A stretch of 27,059 bases of DNA from assembly GCA_009668925.1 (NCBI GenBank), contig SBEK01000012.1:8502-35560 (forward strand). Reading direction: 5' to 3'. The notes beneath the pieces were generated by a model, which worked only from the letters and a program-made list of their open reading frames with translations, had not been told where the DNA came from and searched no databases. This document shows positions 1-7,085 of the stretch, piece after piece; positions within the stretch are counted from its first letter, which is position 1, and the number at the start of each line of letters is the position of its first letter. Source of the stretch: Deltaproteobacteria bacterium (GTDB lineage Bacteria > Desulfobacterota > Syntrophia > Syntrophales > Smithellaceae). The translations under genes and the position numbers were made by a program.

Positions 1-1
1 G

Positions 2-58
2 GCCGACAAGGCCTTCGCGGACCTATTGCCCCGGAAACGGCGCCCGGACAAAATTTAG
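2..58 (+). CDS. 3' end of a truncated upstream gene (unknown)
   Basis: Frame 2 reads 18 sense codons from the window edge (peptide ADKAFADLLPRKRRPDKI) and ends at a TAG at 56-58. The codons are GC-rich in the third position, like the neighbouring genes, and the basic C-terminus is plausible for a real protein. All three forward frames are open over this short span, so the call rests on codon character only. Function cannot be judged. Confidence 0.3.
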   Translation, partial: ADKAFADLLPRKRRPDKI

Positions 59-140
59 AATTCTCAGCCTCCTCCGGGGAGTCGATCACCGACCGACGCT
101 GTTTTGCTGAAATAATTTTTTGGAGAAAGGAGATTATTTT

Positions 141-548
141 ATGCCGAATGTCAGCGCGGAAGTAACCAATTACCAATATGAGTTCCGCACGATGAACGGA
201 GAAAACGCGGCATTTCTTTATCTGTTTGACGCTCAAAACAAGCTGCTGTGCATGGCCGCATTTGTCGAGAGAACGGGCCGGCTGCCTGAACCCCGGCAAG
301 GGTTAAACGGCACCGTGTTTCTGAGTTTTCACCGCTCGGATCTTTTTTCGGTCACCGATATGCTGCGCAATGAAAAGCCGGTCATGTTCAACTGGTCCGC
401 CGACAATCAATCCGCACAAATCACGACAGGAAAAGAGCCGGTCGGTGAAGAAGAAGGCCGGCATATCGCTTCCATCCTGGCCCGGAAAAAACCGGCGGCG
501 GGCGTTCGTAAAAAGAAATCCGCCCCAAAAAGAAAAATGAAAAAGTAG
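141..548 (+). CDS. Small hypothetical protein with Lys/Arg-rich tail
   Basis: A 135-aa protein that I do not recognise. The ATG at 141 is chosen because a GGAGAAAGGAG ribosome-binding sequence lies just upstream (122-132); an in-frame TTG at 120 would place that site inside the gene. Residues 1 to about 105 look like a compact mixed alpha/beta domain with short hydrophobic strands (AAFLYLF, LLCMAAFV, TVFLSF). The last 25 residues are strongly basic (RKKPAAGVRKKK, then PKRKMKK), a tail that could contact nucleic acid or membrane phosphates. There is no signal peptide or membrane segment. The gene stands alone between a truncated upstream gene and another small plus-strand gene 115 nt downstream, with a hairpin between them. 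Real gene: likely. Function: unknown. Confidence 0.75.
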   Translation: MPNVSAEVTNYQYEFRTMNGENAAFLYLFDAQNKLLCMAAFVERTGRLPEPRQGLNGTVFLSFHRSDLFSVTDMLRNEKPVMFNWSADNQSAQITTGKEPVGEEEGRHIASILARKKPAAGVRKKKSAPKRKMKK

Positions 549-611
549 CCGGCAGCAACCTGCCACGCATTGCTCCGGCCATCGCGACGGCGTGCGAACC
601 CTTCACCTGAA

Positions 612-632
612 GCCCGATCGGAACGATCGGGC
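612..632 (+). terminator. Perfect 8-bp hairpin, terminator-like
   Basis: GCCCGATC (612-619) and GATCGGGC (625-632) form a perfect 8-bp stem with a 5-nt loop, 63 nt after the stop of the preceding gene and before the next ATG at 664. It lacks a clear T-run (followed by GTAAATGTTC), so it may be a weak terminator or an mRNA-stabilising hairpin. Strand assignment follows the flanking genes. Confidence 0.45.
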
Positions 633-663
633 GTAAATGTTCAATCTATGAGAGGATCCGTCT

Positions 664-1053
664 ATGGAAAATGAATTCGCGGTAAACAAGAAAATACGCT
701 GGCCCGTGTGGCTGGCGGGCTTCGTCCTGGCCCTGCTGGCCATCGCGATTTTTTACGTCTGGCTTACCCTCACGTGGAGCTTTTCCACGGGCGAGCGGGT
801 CGGGTATATTCAAAAGCTTTCCAAGAGCGGCTGGATCTGCAAAACATGGGAAGGTGAAATGGCGATGGTCACGATGCCGGGCGCCATCCCCGATAAATTC
901 CTGTTCAGCATCCGGGATGACAAAGTGGCGGGTCGCATCAACGGGCTGGCCGGAAAACGCGTCTCCCTCACGTACGAACAGCATAAAGGCGTTCCGACCA
1001 GCTGTTTCGGCGATACCGAATATTTTATTGTAGATGTCCGGGCCGTGCAATAG
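664..1053 (+). CDS. Conserved hypothetical single-pass membrane protein
   Basis: A 129-aa protein with a short basic cytoplasmic N-terminus (residues 1-12), one strong transmembrane segment (about 14-36, WPVWLAGFVLALLAIAIFYV) and a soluble domain of about 90 residues. The soluble part carries the pattern STGERVGYIQKLSKSGWICK-TWEGE, then VPTSCFGDTEYF. From memory, proteins with this pattern occur widely in bacteria and are sometimes mislabelled 6-phosphogluconate dehydrogenase. There is no Rossmann motif here, so I would not transfer that name. An AGAGGA ribosome site lies about 8 nt before the ATG. The domain is probably periplasmic. It is convergent with the phosphatase gene that follows. 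Confidence 0.8.
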   Translation: MENEFAVNKKIRWPVWLAGFVLALLAIAIFYVWLTLTWSFSTGERVGYIQKLSKSGWICKTWEGEMAMVTMPGAIPDKFLFSIRDDKVAGRINGLAGKRVSLTYEQHKGVPTSCFGDTEYFIVDVRAVQ

Positions 1054-1072
1054 AAAGAGTTTTCAGCGTCCT

Positions 1073-1101
1073 TTGCCGAAACCGGGAGAGGCAATTATTT
1101 T
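1073..1101 (+). terminator. Weak terminator candidate between convergent genes
   Basis: TTGCC (1073-1077) and GGCAA (1090-1094) can pair across a 12-nt loop and are followed by TTATTTT (1095-1101), 20 nt after the stop of the plus-strand gene. The stem is short, so this is a weak call. Confidence 0.25.
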
Positions 1102-1150
1102 CCAATCCTCCGCCTTGGTGACCTGGGGCGGCATCCGCTTCCGTTTTCTT

Positions 1151-2530
1151 TTACAACAACTGTTTCTGCCGGATACGAGGCTCCAGGCGCAGCGCCAGCA
1201 GCGTGATGTCGTCGGCCGGCTCAGACCCTGCGGCAAATTGATGCACCGCCGCGATGGTCTTTTCCACGACACCCCGCACCGCTATCCTATTCGTTCCCGT
1301 CAGCACGTGCAGCAGCCGCGCTTCAGTAAAAAATTCTTTTTGTCTGTTCGTAGCTTCGGTGACGCCGTCGGTGTAGAGCACCAGCGTATCGCCGCATTCG
1401 AGCCGAAGCGTCTCTTCCGAATATGTCTGATCGCCTAAAACCCCCAGGGGGACGTTCGCCGTAACCTTGAGATAAGAAGCTTGCCCGTCGGCTTTTACAA
1501 GTACCGGTGGATTATGCCCCGCATTAACGTAGGTGACACAGCCGGTCTCCACATCCAGCGTCCCGCAAAAAGCGGTCACAAACATTGAAGCATCATTGCC
1601 TTCGCAGAGCGTTTGGTTGACATCGGTCACGGTGGGCCCCAATCCGACTCCGCCCGGCTGCATTTTGGCTTTCACCACGGTTCTGCTCACGGCCATGAAC
1701 AGAGCGGCGGGCACCCCTTTTCCTGAAACATCGCCGATCATGAAAAAGAACCGGTTATCGCCGACAAAATAAAAGTCGTACAGATCACCGCCCACTTCCC
1801 TGGCCGGTTCCAGCGTGGCAAACAGGGAAAACTCGTCTCTCGCGGGGAGAGGGGGAAAGGTTTTCGGAACAAGACTCATTTGAATCTCCCGGGCCACGCT
1901 GAGCTCGCCTTCCATCGTGTGTTTGGCCTTTTCCAGTGCGCGCTCTTTAAGCAGATTGGTCATAATGAATCCATAAACGCCGATGCCGAGGGCGTTGGCG
2001 GTCACAATCGGGATGAGGGTGCCCGTGACAATAGCAACGGCCTGCTCCCAGGGTTTGCTGATGAAAAGGGCCATGGCCATGTGGATCAGTTCCACGCCGA
2101 TCATGAGCAAGACGGCGCGTCCGACGCCCAGAAGCCGGCCGCGTTTCAGAAAGTAAACGATGCCGCCCGCCGCCCCGGCCACGACGGGCGCAAGACCGCA
2201 CGCCACTGCTGTAAATCCGCCCTGCAGATAGCGGTGAATCCCGCCGATGAGGCCGGCGCCCAAACCAACCAGGGGACCGGCCAGAAGGCCCGCAACGGTC
2301 GGCCCCAAATCGCGAATGCTGGCAATGCCGCCCAGAATGGGAAACCCGGCCAGCGTTCCGTAAATGGAAAATAACCCGAAGACAAGGACCATGAGAAGCT
2401 GGTCCCGCCAGGTCATCGTCTTTTCCAGAACCCGGTTGAACAGGGGGCTGCGGGTCAAAAAATAAGCAATAACGACAATGACGGCGGCGCTGTTGATGAG
2501 CGATACGAGAGTTGGGATAAGCGAATGCAT
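1151..2530 (-). CDS. Membrane-anchored PP2C/SpoIIE serine phosphatase with LytS 5TM sensor
   Basis: A 459-aa protein. The N-terminal 190 residues hold five to six hydrophobic helices with the pattern RDLGPTVAGLLAGPLVG, then GLIGG-HRYLQGG, typical of the 5TM-5TMR_LYT sensor domain of LytS-like kinases. A short coiled linker (LLKERALEKAKHTMEGELSV) leads into a SpoIIE/PP2C-type phosphatase domain at about 215-445. Its metal-binding motifs are visible: EVGGDLYDF, IGDVSGKGVPAALFMA, NAGHNPPVL and LVLYTDGVTEATN. Family members dephosphorylate anti-anti-sigma factors (STAS proteins) in partner-switching systems. I start at the ATG at 2530, with AAAGG and GGAG upstream; an in-frame start 15 codons earlier (2575) lacks this support. 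No STAS or anti-sigma partner lies nearby, so the substrate must be encoded elsewhere. Confidence 0.9.
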   Translation of the reverse strand: MHSLIPTLVSLINSAAVIVVIAYFLTRSPLFNRVLEKTMTWRDQLLMVLVFGLFSIYGTLAGFPILGGIASIRDLGPTVAGLLAGPLVGLGAGLIGGIHRYLQGGFTAVACGLAPVVAGAAGGIVYFLKRGRLLGVGRAVLLMIGVELIHMAMALFISKPWEQAVAIVTGTLIPIVTANALGIGVYGFIMTNLLKERALEKAKHTMEGELSVAREIQMSLVPKTFPPLPARDEFSLFATLEPAREVGGDLYDFYFVGDNRFFFMIGDVSGKGVPAALFMAVSRTVVKAKMQPGGVGLGPTVTDVNQTLCEGNDASMFVTAFCGTLDVETGCVTYVNAGHNPPVLVKADGQASYLKVTANVPLGVLGDQTYSEETLRLECGDTLVLYTDGVTEATNRQKEFFTEARLLHVLTGTNRIAVRGVVEKTIAAVHQFAAGSEPADDITLLALRLEPRIRQKQLL

Positions 2531-2655
2531 AACCTTTCTTTCTCCGGTTTTTTGAGGAACCAGCGGCCTCAGCATAATAAATTCCAGAATAATTGCAATT
2601 TCTTTTAGGCGGGCCTGAGCCGGCGCCGACGGATCGCGCCTGATCGGCTCAGCCG

Positions 2656-2684
2656 TTTATAAGGCCTCATCTTGACAATCACAA
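2656..2684 (-). promoter_or_regulatory. Sigma-70-like promoter for the phosphatase gene
   Basis: On the minus strand, TTGTGA (plus 2679-2684) and TATAAA (plus 2656-2661) are separated by 17 nt, about 130 nt upstream of the phosphatase ATG. The -35 box overlaps the left arm of the inverted repeat at 2681-2723, a position where a bound regulator could block RNA polymerase. This is a match by eye only. Confidence 0.4.
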
Positions 2685-2723
2685 ATCAAGTGATGAAACT
2701 GTTTATAAGAGTATTTGATTTGT
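2681..2723. repeat. 9-bp inverted repeat in the divergent intergenic region
   Basis: ACAAATCAA (2681-2689) and TTGATTTGT (2715-2723) form a perfect 9-bp dyad with a 25-nt AT-rich spacer. TGATGAAAC occurs at 2691-2699 and again at 2736-2744. The dyad lies in the 433-nt gap between the minus-strand phosphatase and the plus-strand 57-aa gene, so it could be an operator for either or both. The rest of this gap holds a run of eight G (about 2766-2773), an isolated IR partner ATCAAAGA (2791-2798, against TCTTTGAT 2732-2739) and no convincing gene. Confidence 0.4.
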
Positions 2724-2963
2724 ATTTTGGGTCTTTGATGAAACAACTTCGGGAAAATGGCGAATGGGGGGGGAGGAAAATCACAATTAAATCAAAGATG
2801 ACCTAAATGCAACGGTTTGAGGACGACCTCGATGATCGTGAAACGTTTTTCCGGAACCAGGAAGAGAACCGAACATATGCATCGTTTACCGTTGGGAATC
2901 AGTTGCCTGATTTCTCGGTATCAACAGAAACCATTCTCATTAATGAACGAAAGGAGGGTTACC

Positions 2964-3137
2964 ATGGACAAACTTCATTTAACCGAGAGTGAAGAAGGCG
3001 AGCTTTTAACTATTCTTGAGCGGTACCTGCCGGAGCTGGAAAGCGAAATTGCCAATACGGATCGGAAGGAATTTCGCGTGGAACTTAAAAAAAGGGAGGT
3101 CTTCATGTCCGACCTCATCAATCGTTTGAAGCACTGA
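2964..3137 (+). CDS. Small charged helical protein (57 aa), unknown function
   Basis: The start is set by an excellent ribosome site, AAGGAGGGTT, ending 3 nt before the ATG at 2964. The in-frame sequence upstream back to 2817 has no such site and reads like non-coding sequence. The product is almost entirely predicted alpha-helix with many Glu/Lys/Arg and regularly spaced Leu (EEGELLTILERYLPELESEI, then REVFMSDLINRLKH), suggesting a helical hairpin or short coiled coil. Proteins of this type (LT-E-E---L---L--YL--L--EI--TD---FR--L--RE) are, from memory, common in Desulfobacterota without a function. It diverges from the phosphatase gene and converges with the amidohydrolase. Confidence 0.75.
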   Translation: MDKLHLTESEEGELLTILERYLPELESEIANTDRKEFRVELKKREVFMSDLINRLKH

Positions 3138-3332
3138 CCTAACTTACGGGCAGGTCAATGACTTGCTCCGGGGTCGAACATGCGGAAGGCTTCTGTGTCT
3201 TCAAAATCGAAGCACAAACGAACCGGGGAACCCAAACAATAGGGACGGCACGCTGCAAGGGACACGGAAGAGGCGCCGGAGAACAGCGGGCTTCTTCCCG
3301 TCCTTATGGTTGACGATGGCCCGCCCTCCCGG

Positions 3333-4937
3333 TCACATCTTTATGGAAACATCATAAACCCGGCCTTCTTTGACGACCCAGCGGGGCCTCCGGCAGGCCT
3401 CAATCTTTTCGAGCGGATTTTCCCGGAAAACGGCCAGATCCGCAAATTTGCCCTTTTCAACCGTCCCGATTTTGTCGGCCAGCCGCAGAATCCGGGCATT
3501 GTTGATCGTTGCGCACTGCAATACTTCGCTGTTGGTTAAGCCAAGGCGTCTCAGCATTTCCATTTCCCGCCAGAGTGTCCCGTGGTAAATGAACGGGACG
3601 CCCGAATCCGTGCCGCAGCCCACGAGCACGCCCCCACGCTTCATCCTCAGGAGATTCTCCGGACCTTGAAGCAGGATATCAAAATAAAGATCCGGCCGCG
3701 CCAGAAATTTTCCTTTTTTGGAAAGGGCCTCGCACCCCTCCGCCCGCAGGAGCTCCAGCGTTTGCAAATTGGTCTGGTGAATGACGGGTTCAACGTCATC
3801 GTCCGTACAGGACTGGAGATACGCTTGCCGGATAGCAAGCTCTGCGCCGATAAAATCCGTCCGATACTGCGCAGGAAGCTCCCGGTAGGCTTCCGGAGCT
3901 GCATACATCTGCGCAATCATCAGGGTCGGAACAATGGCGATGTTCTTTTGCGCCATGGCGAGCGCATCCTGATCCGTGACCGCAGCGTCCCCGATCGAAT
4001 GCTCTATGGAGTTGAGGCTGTAGCGAAGCGCCCTCGCGAAGCCGAACCGCGTATGAACGTGTCCCGCCGTCGGCAGGTTGTGCATCTGCGCAAATTCCTT
4101 AATCGTGCGGAGATGCTCGTCGGAATAAACCGGTATTTCCCCGCGCCCGCACATCACGGACCTTCTGTCCAGAGTCAGCTTGATAAAGGCCGCCCCGCCT
4201 GCGGAATTTTCTCTCATCCGGTCCTGGAGTTCCCGGGTGTCTTTGAACCACAGACTGGGATTGCCGGTTACAGCCAGGGCCAGGCCGGAGAAGATGCTGA
4301 CAGCCGCGGGATCGATATCGGGATGGCTTTCGAAGATATTGGTAAAAGCATTACAATAGACAACCCTGGGGCCGGTGATGTCGCCGTCGGCTATCCACTT
4401 AAGCCCGTCCCGAAGCAGCTTCGGCATCGCTCCCATATCCCGGACGGTCGTTACGCCGTGCGCGAATTGCTGAACATAATTTCTTTTGAGTTGACGATAG
4501 GTGGCGGCAAGGCCCAAGACACTGAGCCCGGCTTCACTGGTCAGCGTGGTGTGGCAATGGGCATCAATCAGTCCGGGAAGGACATAATGATTCCTCAGAT
4601 CGACAACGGCCGCCTGCGGATCGGTAAGCGCCGGGGTGTCGGCCACGTCGGCGATGAGGCCGCGGCGGATCACTACGGTTTTATCCCGAAGGACAACGCC
4701 GCGAACGACGTCAATCACATTGCCGTGGATGAGATACAGGCCGGCGTCGTCTCCCGACGCCAGCTTTTTATATGCGGGCAAAGGCGAACAGGCGGCACGG
4801 CCGGGAAGGGCGAGCCAGGCGCCCGCCAGGGCGCCGGCCTGAATAAGCTGCCGTCTGCTTAACCGTCCCGCTTCGCTCTTACCGTTCACTTCGCCGCATC
4901 CCTGACCGAAATACCCAGAGGGCCGCAGACTATTCAT
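3333..4937 (-). CDS. Tat-exported metal-dependent amidohydrolase
   Basis: Up to 534 aa. Residues 26-50 form a twin-arginine signal (LSRRQLIQAGALAGAWLALP), so the folded metalloenzyme is probably sent to the periplasm. The mature part matches the imidazolonepropionase/prolidase-like amidohydrolase family: an N-terminal beta-sandwich strand set, PGLIDAHCHTTL with the metal-binding HxH (H127, H129), AFIKLTLD with a candidate bridging Lys, TAGHVHTRF and NSIEHSIG with the next His ligands, and GCGTDSGVPF with the catalytic Asp. The C-terminus returns to the sandwich (GTVEKGKFADLAVF). The substrate is unknown; cyclic amides, dipeptides or organophosphate-like esters are family possibilities. The start overlaps the stop of the upstream acyl-CoA dehydrogenase by 8 nt, implying translational coupling. 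A GTG at 4889 is an alternative start that keeps the whole Tat motif. Confidence 0.88.
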   Translation of the reverse strand: MNSLRPSGYFGQGCGEVNGKSEAGRLSRRQLIQAGALAGAWLALPGRAACSPLPAYKKLASGDDAGLYLIHGNVIDVVRGVVLRDKTVVIRRGLIADVADTPALTDPQAAVVDLRNHYVLPGLIDAHCHTTLTSEAGLSVLGLAATYRQLKRNYVQQFAHGVTTVRDMGAMPKLLRDGLKWIADGDITGPRVVYCNAFTNIFESHPDIDPAAVSIFSGLALAVTGNPSLWFKDTRELQDRMRENSAGGAAFIKLTLDRRSVMCGRGEIPVYSDEHLRTIKEFAQMHNLPTAGHVHTRFGFARALRYSLNSIEHSIGDAAVTDQDALAMAQKNIAIVPTLMIAQMYAAPEAYRELPAQYRTDFIGAELAIRQAYLQSCTDDDVEPVIHQTNLQTLELLRAEGCEALSKKGKFLARPDLYFDILLQGPENLLRMKRGGVLVGCGTDSGVPFIYHGTLWREMEMLRRLGLTNSEVLQCATINNARILRLADKIGTVEKGKFADLAVFRENPLEKIEACRRPRWVVKEGRVYDVSIKM

Positions 4938-6645
4938 TCATCGCGTATTCGCCGTTTAAGGCGTACACGTATTTTTGCCACACGCGGTTATACTGGGCAT
5001 CATCACCCTGCGCTTTGATCAGCATGATGTCTTTGCAGTAGGCGCGCTGCTCGTCTTTCGTGTTGTGCATGCCGTAAATCTGCAAGGCAAACCGCGTAAA
5101 ATCGCGCACCATGAAATCGAAAATCTGATTGATGATATCGGGATCGACGTTGTCGAATTTCGCCTGCTCCAGGATCAACTGGCCGTAAACCACGATCGAA
5201 AACATTTCGCCCAGCGGCAGAGAGAACAGCGGATCCATGTCCTGGGCCTTGTCGGGACCGGCCTTCTCCAGCAGCTCCTTGAAAAGTTCAATCTGCTTGA
5301 TGAAGATCGCCACATTCGGCAGTCCCTTATTGGCCTCAAAGACCGGCTTATAGTCATGAAACTGCACCGAACCCAGGCCCTTGGTCGGCCCCTGATTGAA
5401 CAGGAACATGTCGTCTTTGATCGCGAAGTCCGGCGCGACCGGCGCATACTGAACCGGGCTGAAAAAATAGTTCTTCATGAATTTGCGGATCAACTGGACG
5501 TTGACATGAACCGTGCCTTCAAGCTTGGAAGGTCCGCGGACATCGGCGGCAGCCAGAGAAAAATACGTGTCCTTCTCAAAACCTTTGGCGGCAATCACTT
5601 CCCACAAGAGGTTCACCACATCTTCGGCCTGCAGCGTGACCTTCATTTTGCTAGTGGGATTATAGAGCAGATAGCGGCGGTCATTGGCGTTGGCGTTGCG
5701 GAAATAATCGGTTGCGCGGCGCTGGTAGAGCTTCATCCCCACGATCCTGAGCCAGGCGTCCACGAAGTTCTTGCGCACATGCGGCATGTCGGTTACGGGG
5801 AAACCATAGAGCACGCGGTTCGCGGCGTGCGTGATCGCTTCGTAAAAGCAGTGCTCCGTGATCCCGATCGATCCCGGACCGATGTTGAATTTGCCGATGT
5901 TCACGGTGTTGAGCGAAGAATCCCAGGCATGCGGCCCCCGGGATAAAATATCGTCCTGGGTGATGGGGTAGTCATGCAGGGCGAAGTTGGAGACATATTG
6001 CTGATGAGAAACGACATTCTTCTTGAGTTCATAGGCTTTGTGATGAAAATTCGTAACAAAGAAGGTGTAGTCGTCCGTGCCGTCCTTGATCTTACCCAAG
6101 GTGGAAACCATTTCCGCTTCATTGCCGTTGCCGATATAATATTTTTCGCCGTTGGCCACCCACGTGCCGTCCGATTTGGGTGAAAGCGTTGTTTCGGTCG
6201 AATAAATATCGGCGCCGTGCGTCCGTTCGGAAAGTCCGAAAGCGAAAATCGCCCCTTTCTTGAGCAATTCGGCCGCTTTCTTCTTGGCCGTTTCATTGGG
6301 GCTCATCCAGATGGGGCCCAGGCCCAGAATGCTGACCTGGAAACAGTACCAGTAGCCCAGGCCGTAAAAAGCCAGCAGTTCGGAAAATTCGCTGTTGCGG
6401 GCCGTGTCCCAACGGCAGTCGGGGTCGCCGCCGCCGTATGGACTGGGGGTGAGGAGCTTGGCAAAAATCTGCTCCTTGCCCATAAAGTCAACAAACTCCC
6501 GGTACCAGACCTTCTTGTTGAAGTCCTCCGTGATTTTCGTCTTGCCCATCGCCTCGAAGAACGCGATCGTTTTGTTCATGATTGCTTTGGATCCTTCGTC
6601 GGACATCAGGCTCTGATACTTTTTCGGCTGCAGCAGATAATTCAT
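4930..6645 (-). CDS. Long-form acyl-CoA dehydrogenase (571 aa)
   Basis: A flavin-dependent acyl-CoA dehydrogenase that would introduce an alpha,beta double bond into an acyl-CoA. Recognisable elements are the FAD/substrate segment IFAFGLSERTHGADIYSTET (133-152, equivalent to the usual TEP-AGSD), DGTWVANGEKYYIGNG (159-174) and a C-terminal KLEGTVHVN (374-382) that resembles the YEGT catalytic-base motif, making E376 the candidate base. At 571 aa it is about 190 residues longer than ordinary members, with the excess in the N-terminal region and at the C-terminus (about 440-571), as in the larger FadE12/ACAD10-like and aliphatic-specific groups. The start has GGAAGGAG 6 nt upstream. The gene begins just downstream of a strong compound palindrome and is coupled to the amidohydrolase. 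The substrate cannot be inferred. Confidence 0.9.
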   Translation of the reverse strand: MNYLLQPKKYQSLMSDEGSKAIMNKTIAFFEAMGKTKITEDFNKKVWYREFVDFMGKEQIFAKLLTPSPYGGGDPDCRWDTARNSEFSELLAFYGLGYWYCFQVSILGLGPIWMSPNETAKKKAAELLKKGAIFAFGLSERTHGADIYSTETTLSPKSDGTWVANGEKYYIGNGNEAEMVSTLGKIKDGTDDYTFFVTNFHHKAYELKKNVVSHQQYVSNFALHDYPITQDDILSRGPHAWDSSLNTVNIGKFNIGPGSIGITEHCFYEAITHAANRVLYGFPVTDMPHVRKNFVDAWLRIVGMKLYQRRATDYFRNANANDRRYLLYNPTSKMKVTLQAEDVVNLLWEVIAAKGFEKDTYFSLAAADVRGPSKLEGTVHVNVQLIRKFMKNYFFSPVQYAPVAPDFAIKDDMFLFNQGPTKGLGSVQFHDYKPVFEANKGLPNVAIFIKQIELFKELLEKAGPDKAQDMDPLFSLPLGEMFSIVVYGQLILEQAKFDNVDPDIINQIFDFMVRDFTRFALQIYGMHNTKDEQRAYCKDIMLIKAQGDDAQYNRVWQKYVYALNGEYAMNE

Positions 6646-6695
6646 GGGATTCTCCTTCCGGGATCAAATAGTCATTAATGGCCAGGACAAAATCC

Positions 6696-6719
6696 TGTTT
6701 ACCACTGTAAACAGTTTAC
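6696..6719. promoter_or_regulatory. Compound GTTTAC/GTAAAC palindrome, candidate repressor operator
   Basis: TGTTTAC (6696-6702), GTAAACA (6707-6713) and GTTTAC (6714-6719) make two overlapping palindromes: a 7+4+7 dyad, and a second dyad GTAAAC-A-GTTTAC centred on 6713. The element sits 51-74 nt upstream of the long acyl-CoA dehydrogenase start and downstream of a terminator, so it lies in that gene's promoter region. Such tandem half-sites are typical of TetR- or GntR-type regulators of fatty-acid metabolism; no regulator gene is in the window. Confidence 0.6.
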
Positions 6720-6742
6720 ACACTTTTAAGAAAAAGAACCAG

Positions 6743-6763
6743 AAAAAAAGCCGCAATGGCTTT
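6743..6763 (-). terminator. Rho-independent terminator
   Basis: On the minus strand AAAGCC (plus 6758-6763) and GGCTTT (plus 6747-6752) form a 6-bp stem with a 5-nt loop and run straight into a seven-T tract. It lies 35 nt beyond the stop of the two-helix membrane protein gene and ends the DUF169 transcript. Confidence 0.7.
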
Positions 6764-6797
6764 GAAGATGACGGATAACGTTGCAGAACGTGTCTGA

Positions 6798-7085
6798 TCA
6801 GGATCGCTTCTGTCCGATAAAGTACCCAATCATGACTCCGGCGACGAAGCCGATTGCGGCGCCGATCATCATCGTGTTAAACGATTCCCGGGCCAGCGAC
6901 ATGAAGACTCTCTCCACGCCCTGCAAACTCCCGCCCCTCGTGATCACATGGTGAAACGGAAGCTGTCCGATCATAAATGCCGACGGACGAAGGAGGTATC
7001 CGATGAAGCCGCCGGCCAGACATCCGGCCAGGCCCAGGCTGATCATTGATCTTTTTGAACCGTTCAGCATCTTCCTCGCGTTCAT
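6798..7085 (-). CDS. Small two-helix membrane protein
   Basis: A 95-aa protein with two hydrophobic, glycine-rich segments, at about 15-31 (ISLGLAGCLAGGFIGYLL) and 72-90 (MMIGAAIGFVAGVMIGYFIG). They flank an external or cytoplasmic loop of about 40 residues; short basic ends (NARKMLNGSKRS, GQKRS) suggest both termini are cytoplasmic. Repeated small-residue patterns (G-x3-G) favour helix packing or oligomerisation. The ATG overlaps the stop of the DUF169 gene by 4 nt (ATGA), so the two are probably translated together. I do not recognise a family. It is followed by a rho-independent terminator. Confidence 0.75.
   Translation of the reverse strand: MNARKMLNGSKRSMISLGLAGCLAGGFIGYLLRPSAFMIGQLPFHHVITRGGSLQGVERVFMSLARESFNTMMIGAAIGFVAGVMIGYFIGQKRS

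Noticed and set aside
2672..2677. A perfect TTGACA on the plus strand before the 57-aa gene
   Set aside because: No acceptable -10 lies at 16-18 nt spacing, and the site is almost 290 nt from the gene; the minus-strand promoter reading of this area is better.
2766..2773. A run of eight G that could be a phase-variable tract
   Set aside because: It lies about 190 nt upstream of the nearest start, outside any coding region or recognised promoter spacing, so slippage would have no obvious effect.
3138..3332. Possible small gene or terminator in the 195-nt convergent gap
   Set aside because: Only short dyads (for example TGACCT/AGGTCA at 3135-3157) and no ribosome site or T-run; nothing that can be supported.
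3582..4862. A 426-codon plus-strand open frame opposite the amidohydrolase
   Set aside because: It is fully antisense to a gene with clear catalytic motifs; its translation is Arg/His-rich with no domain and no ribosome site, an effect of GC-rich codon bias.
4975..5946. A 323-codon plus-strand open frame opposite the long acyl-CoA dehydrogenase
   Set aside because: It lies antisense to a well-supported flavoenzyme and its translation has no recognisable features.
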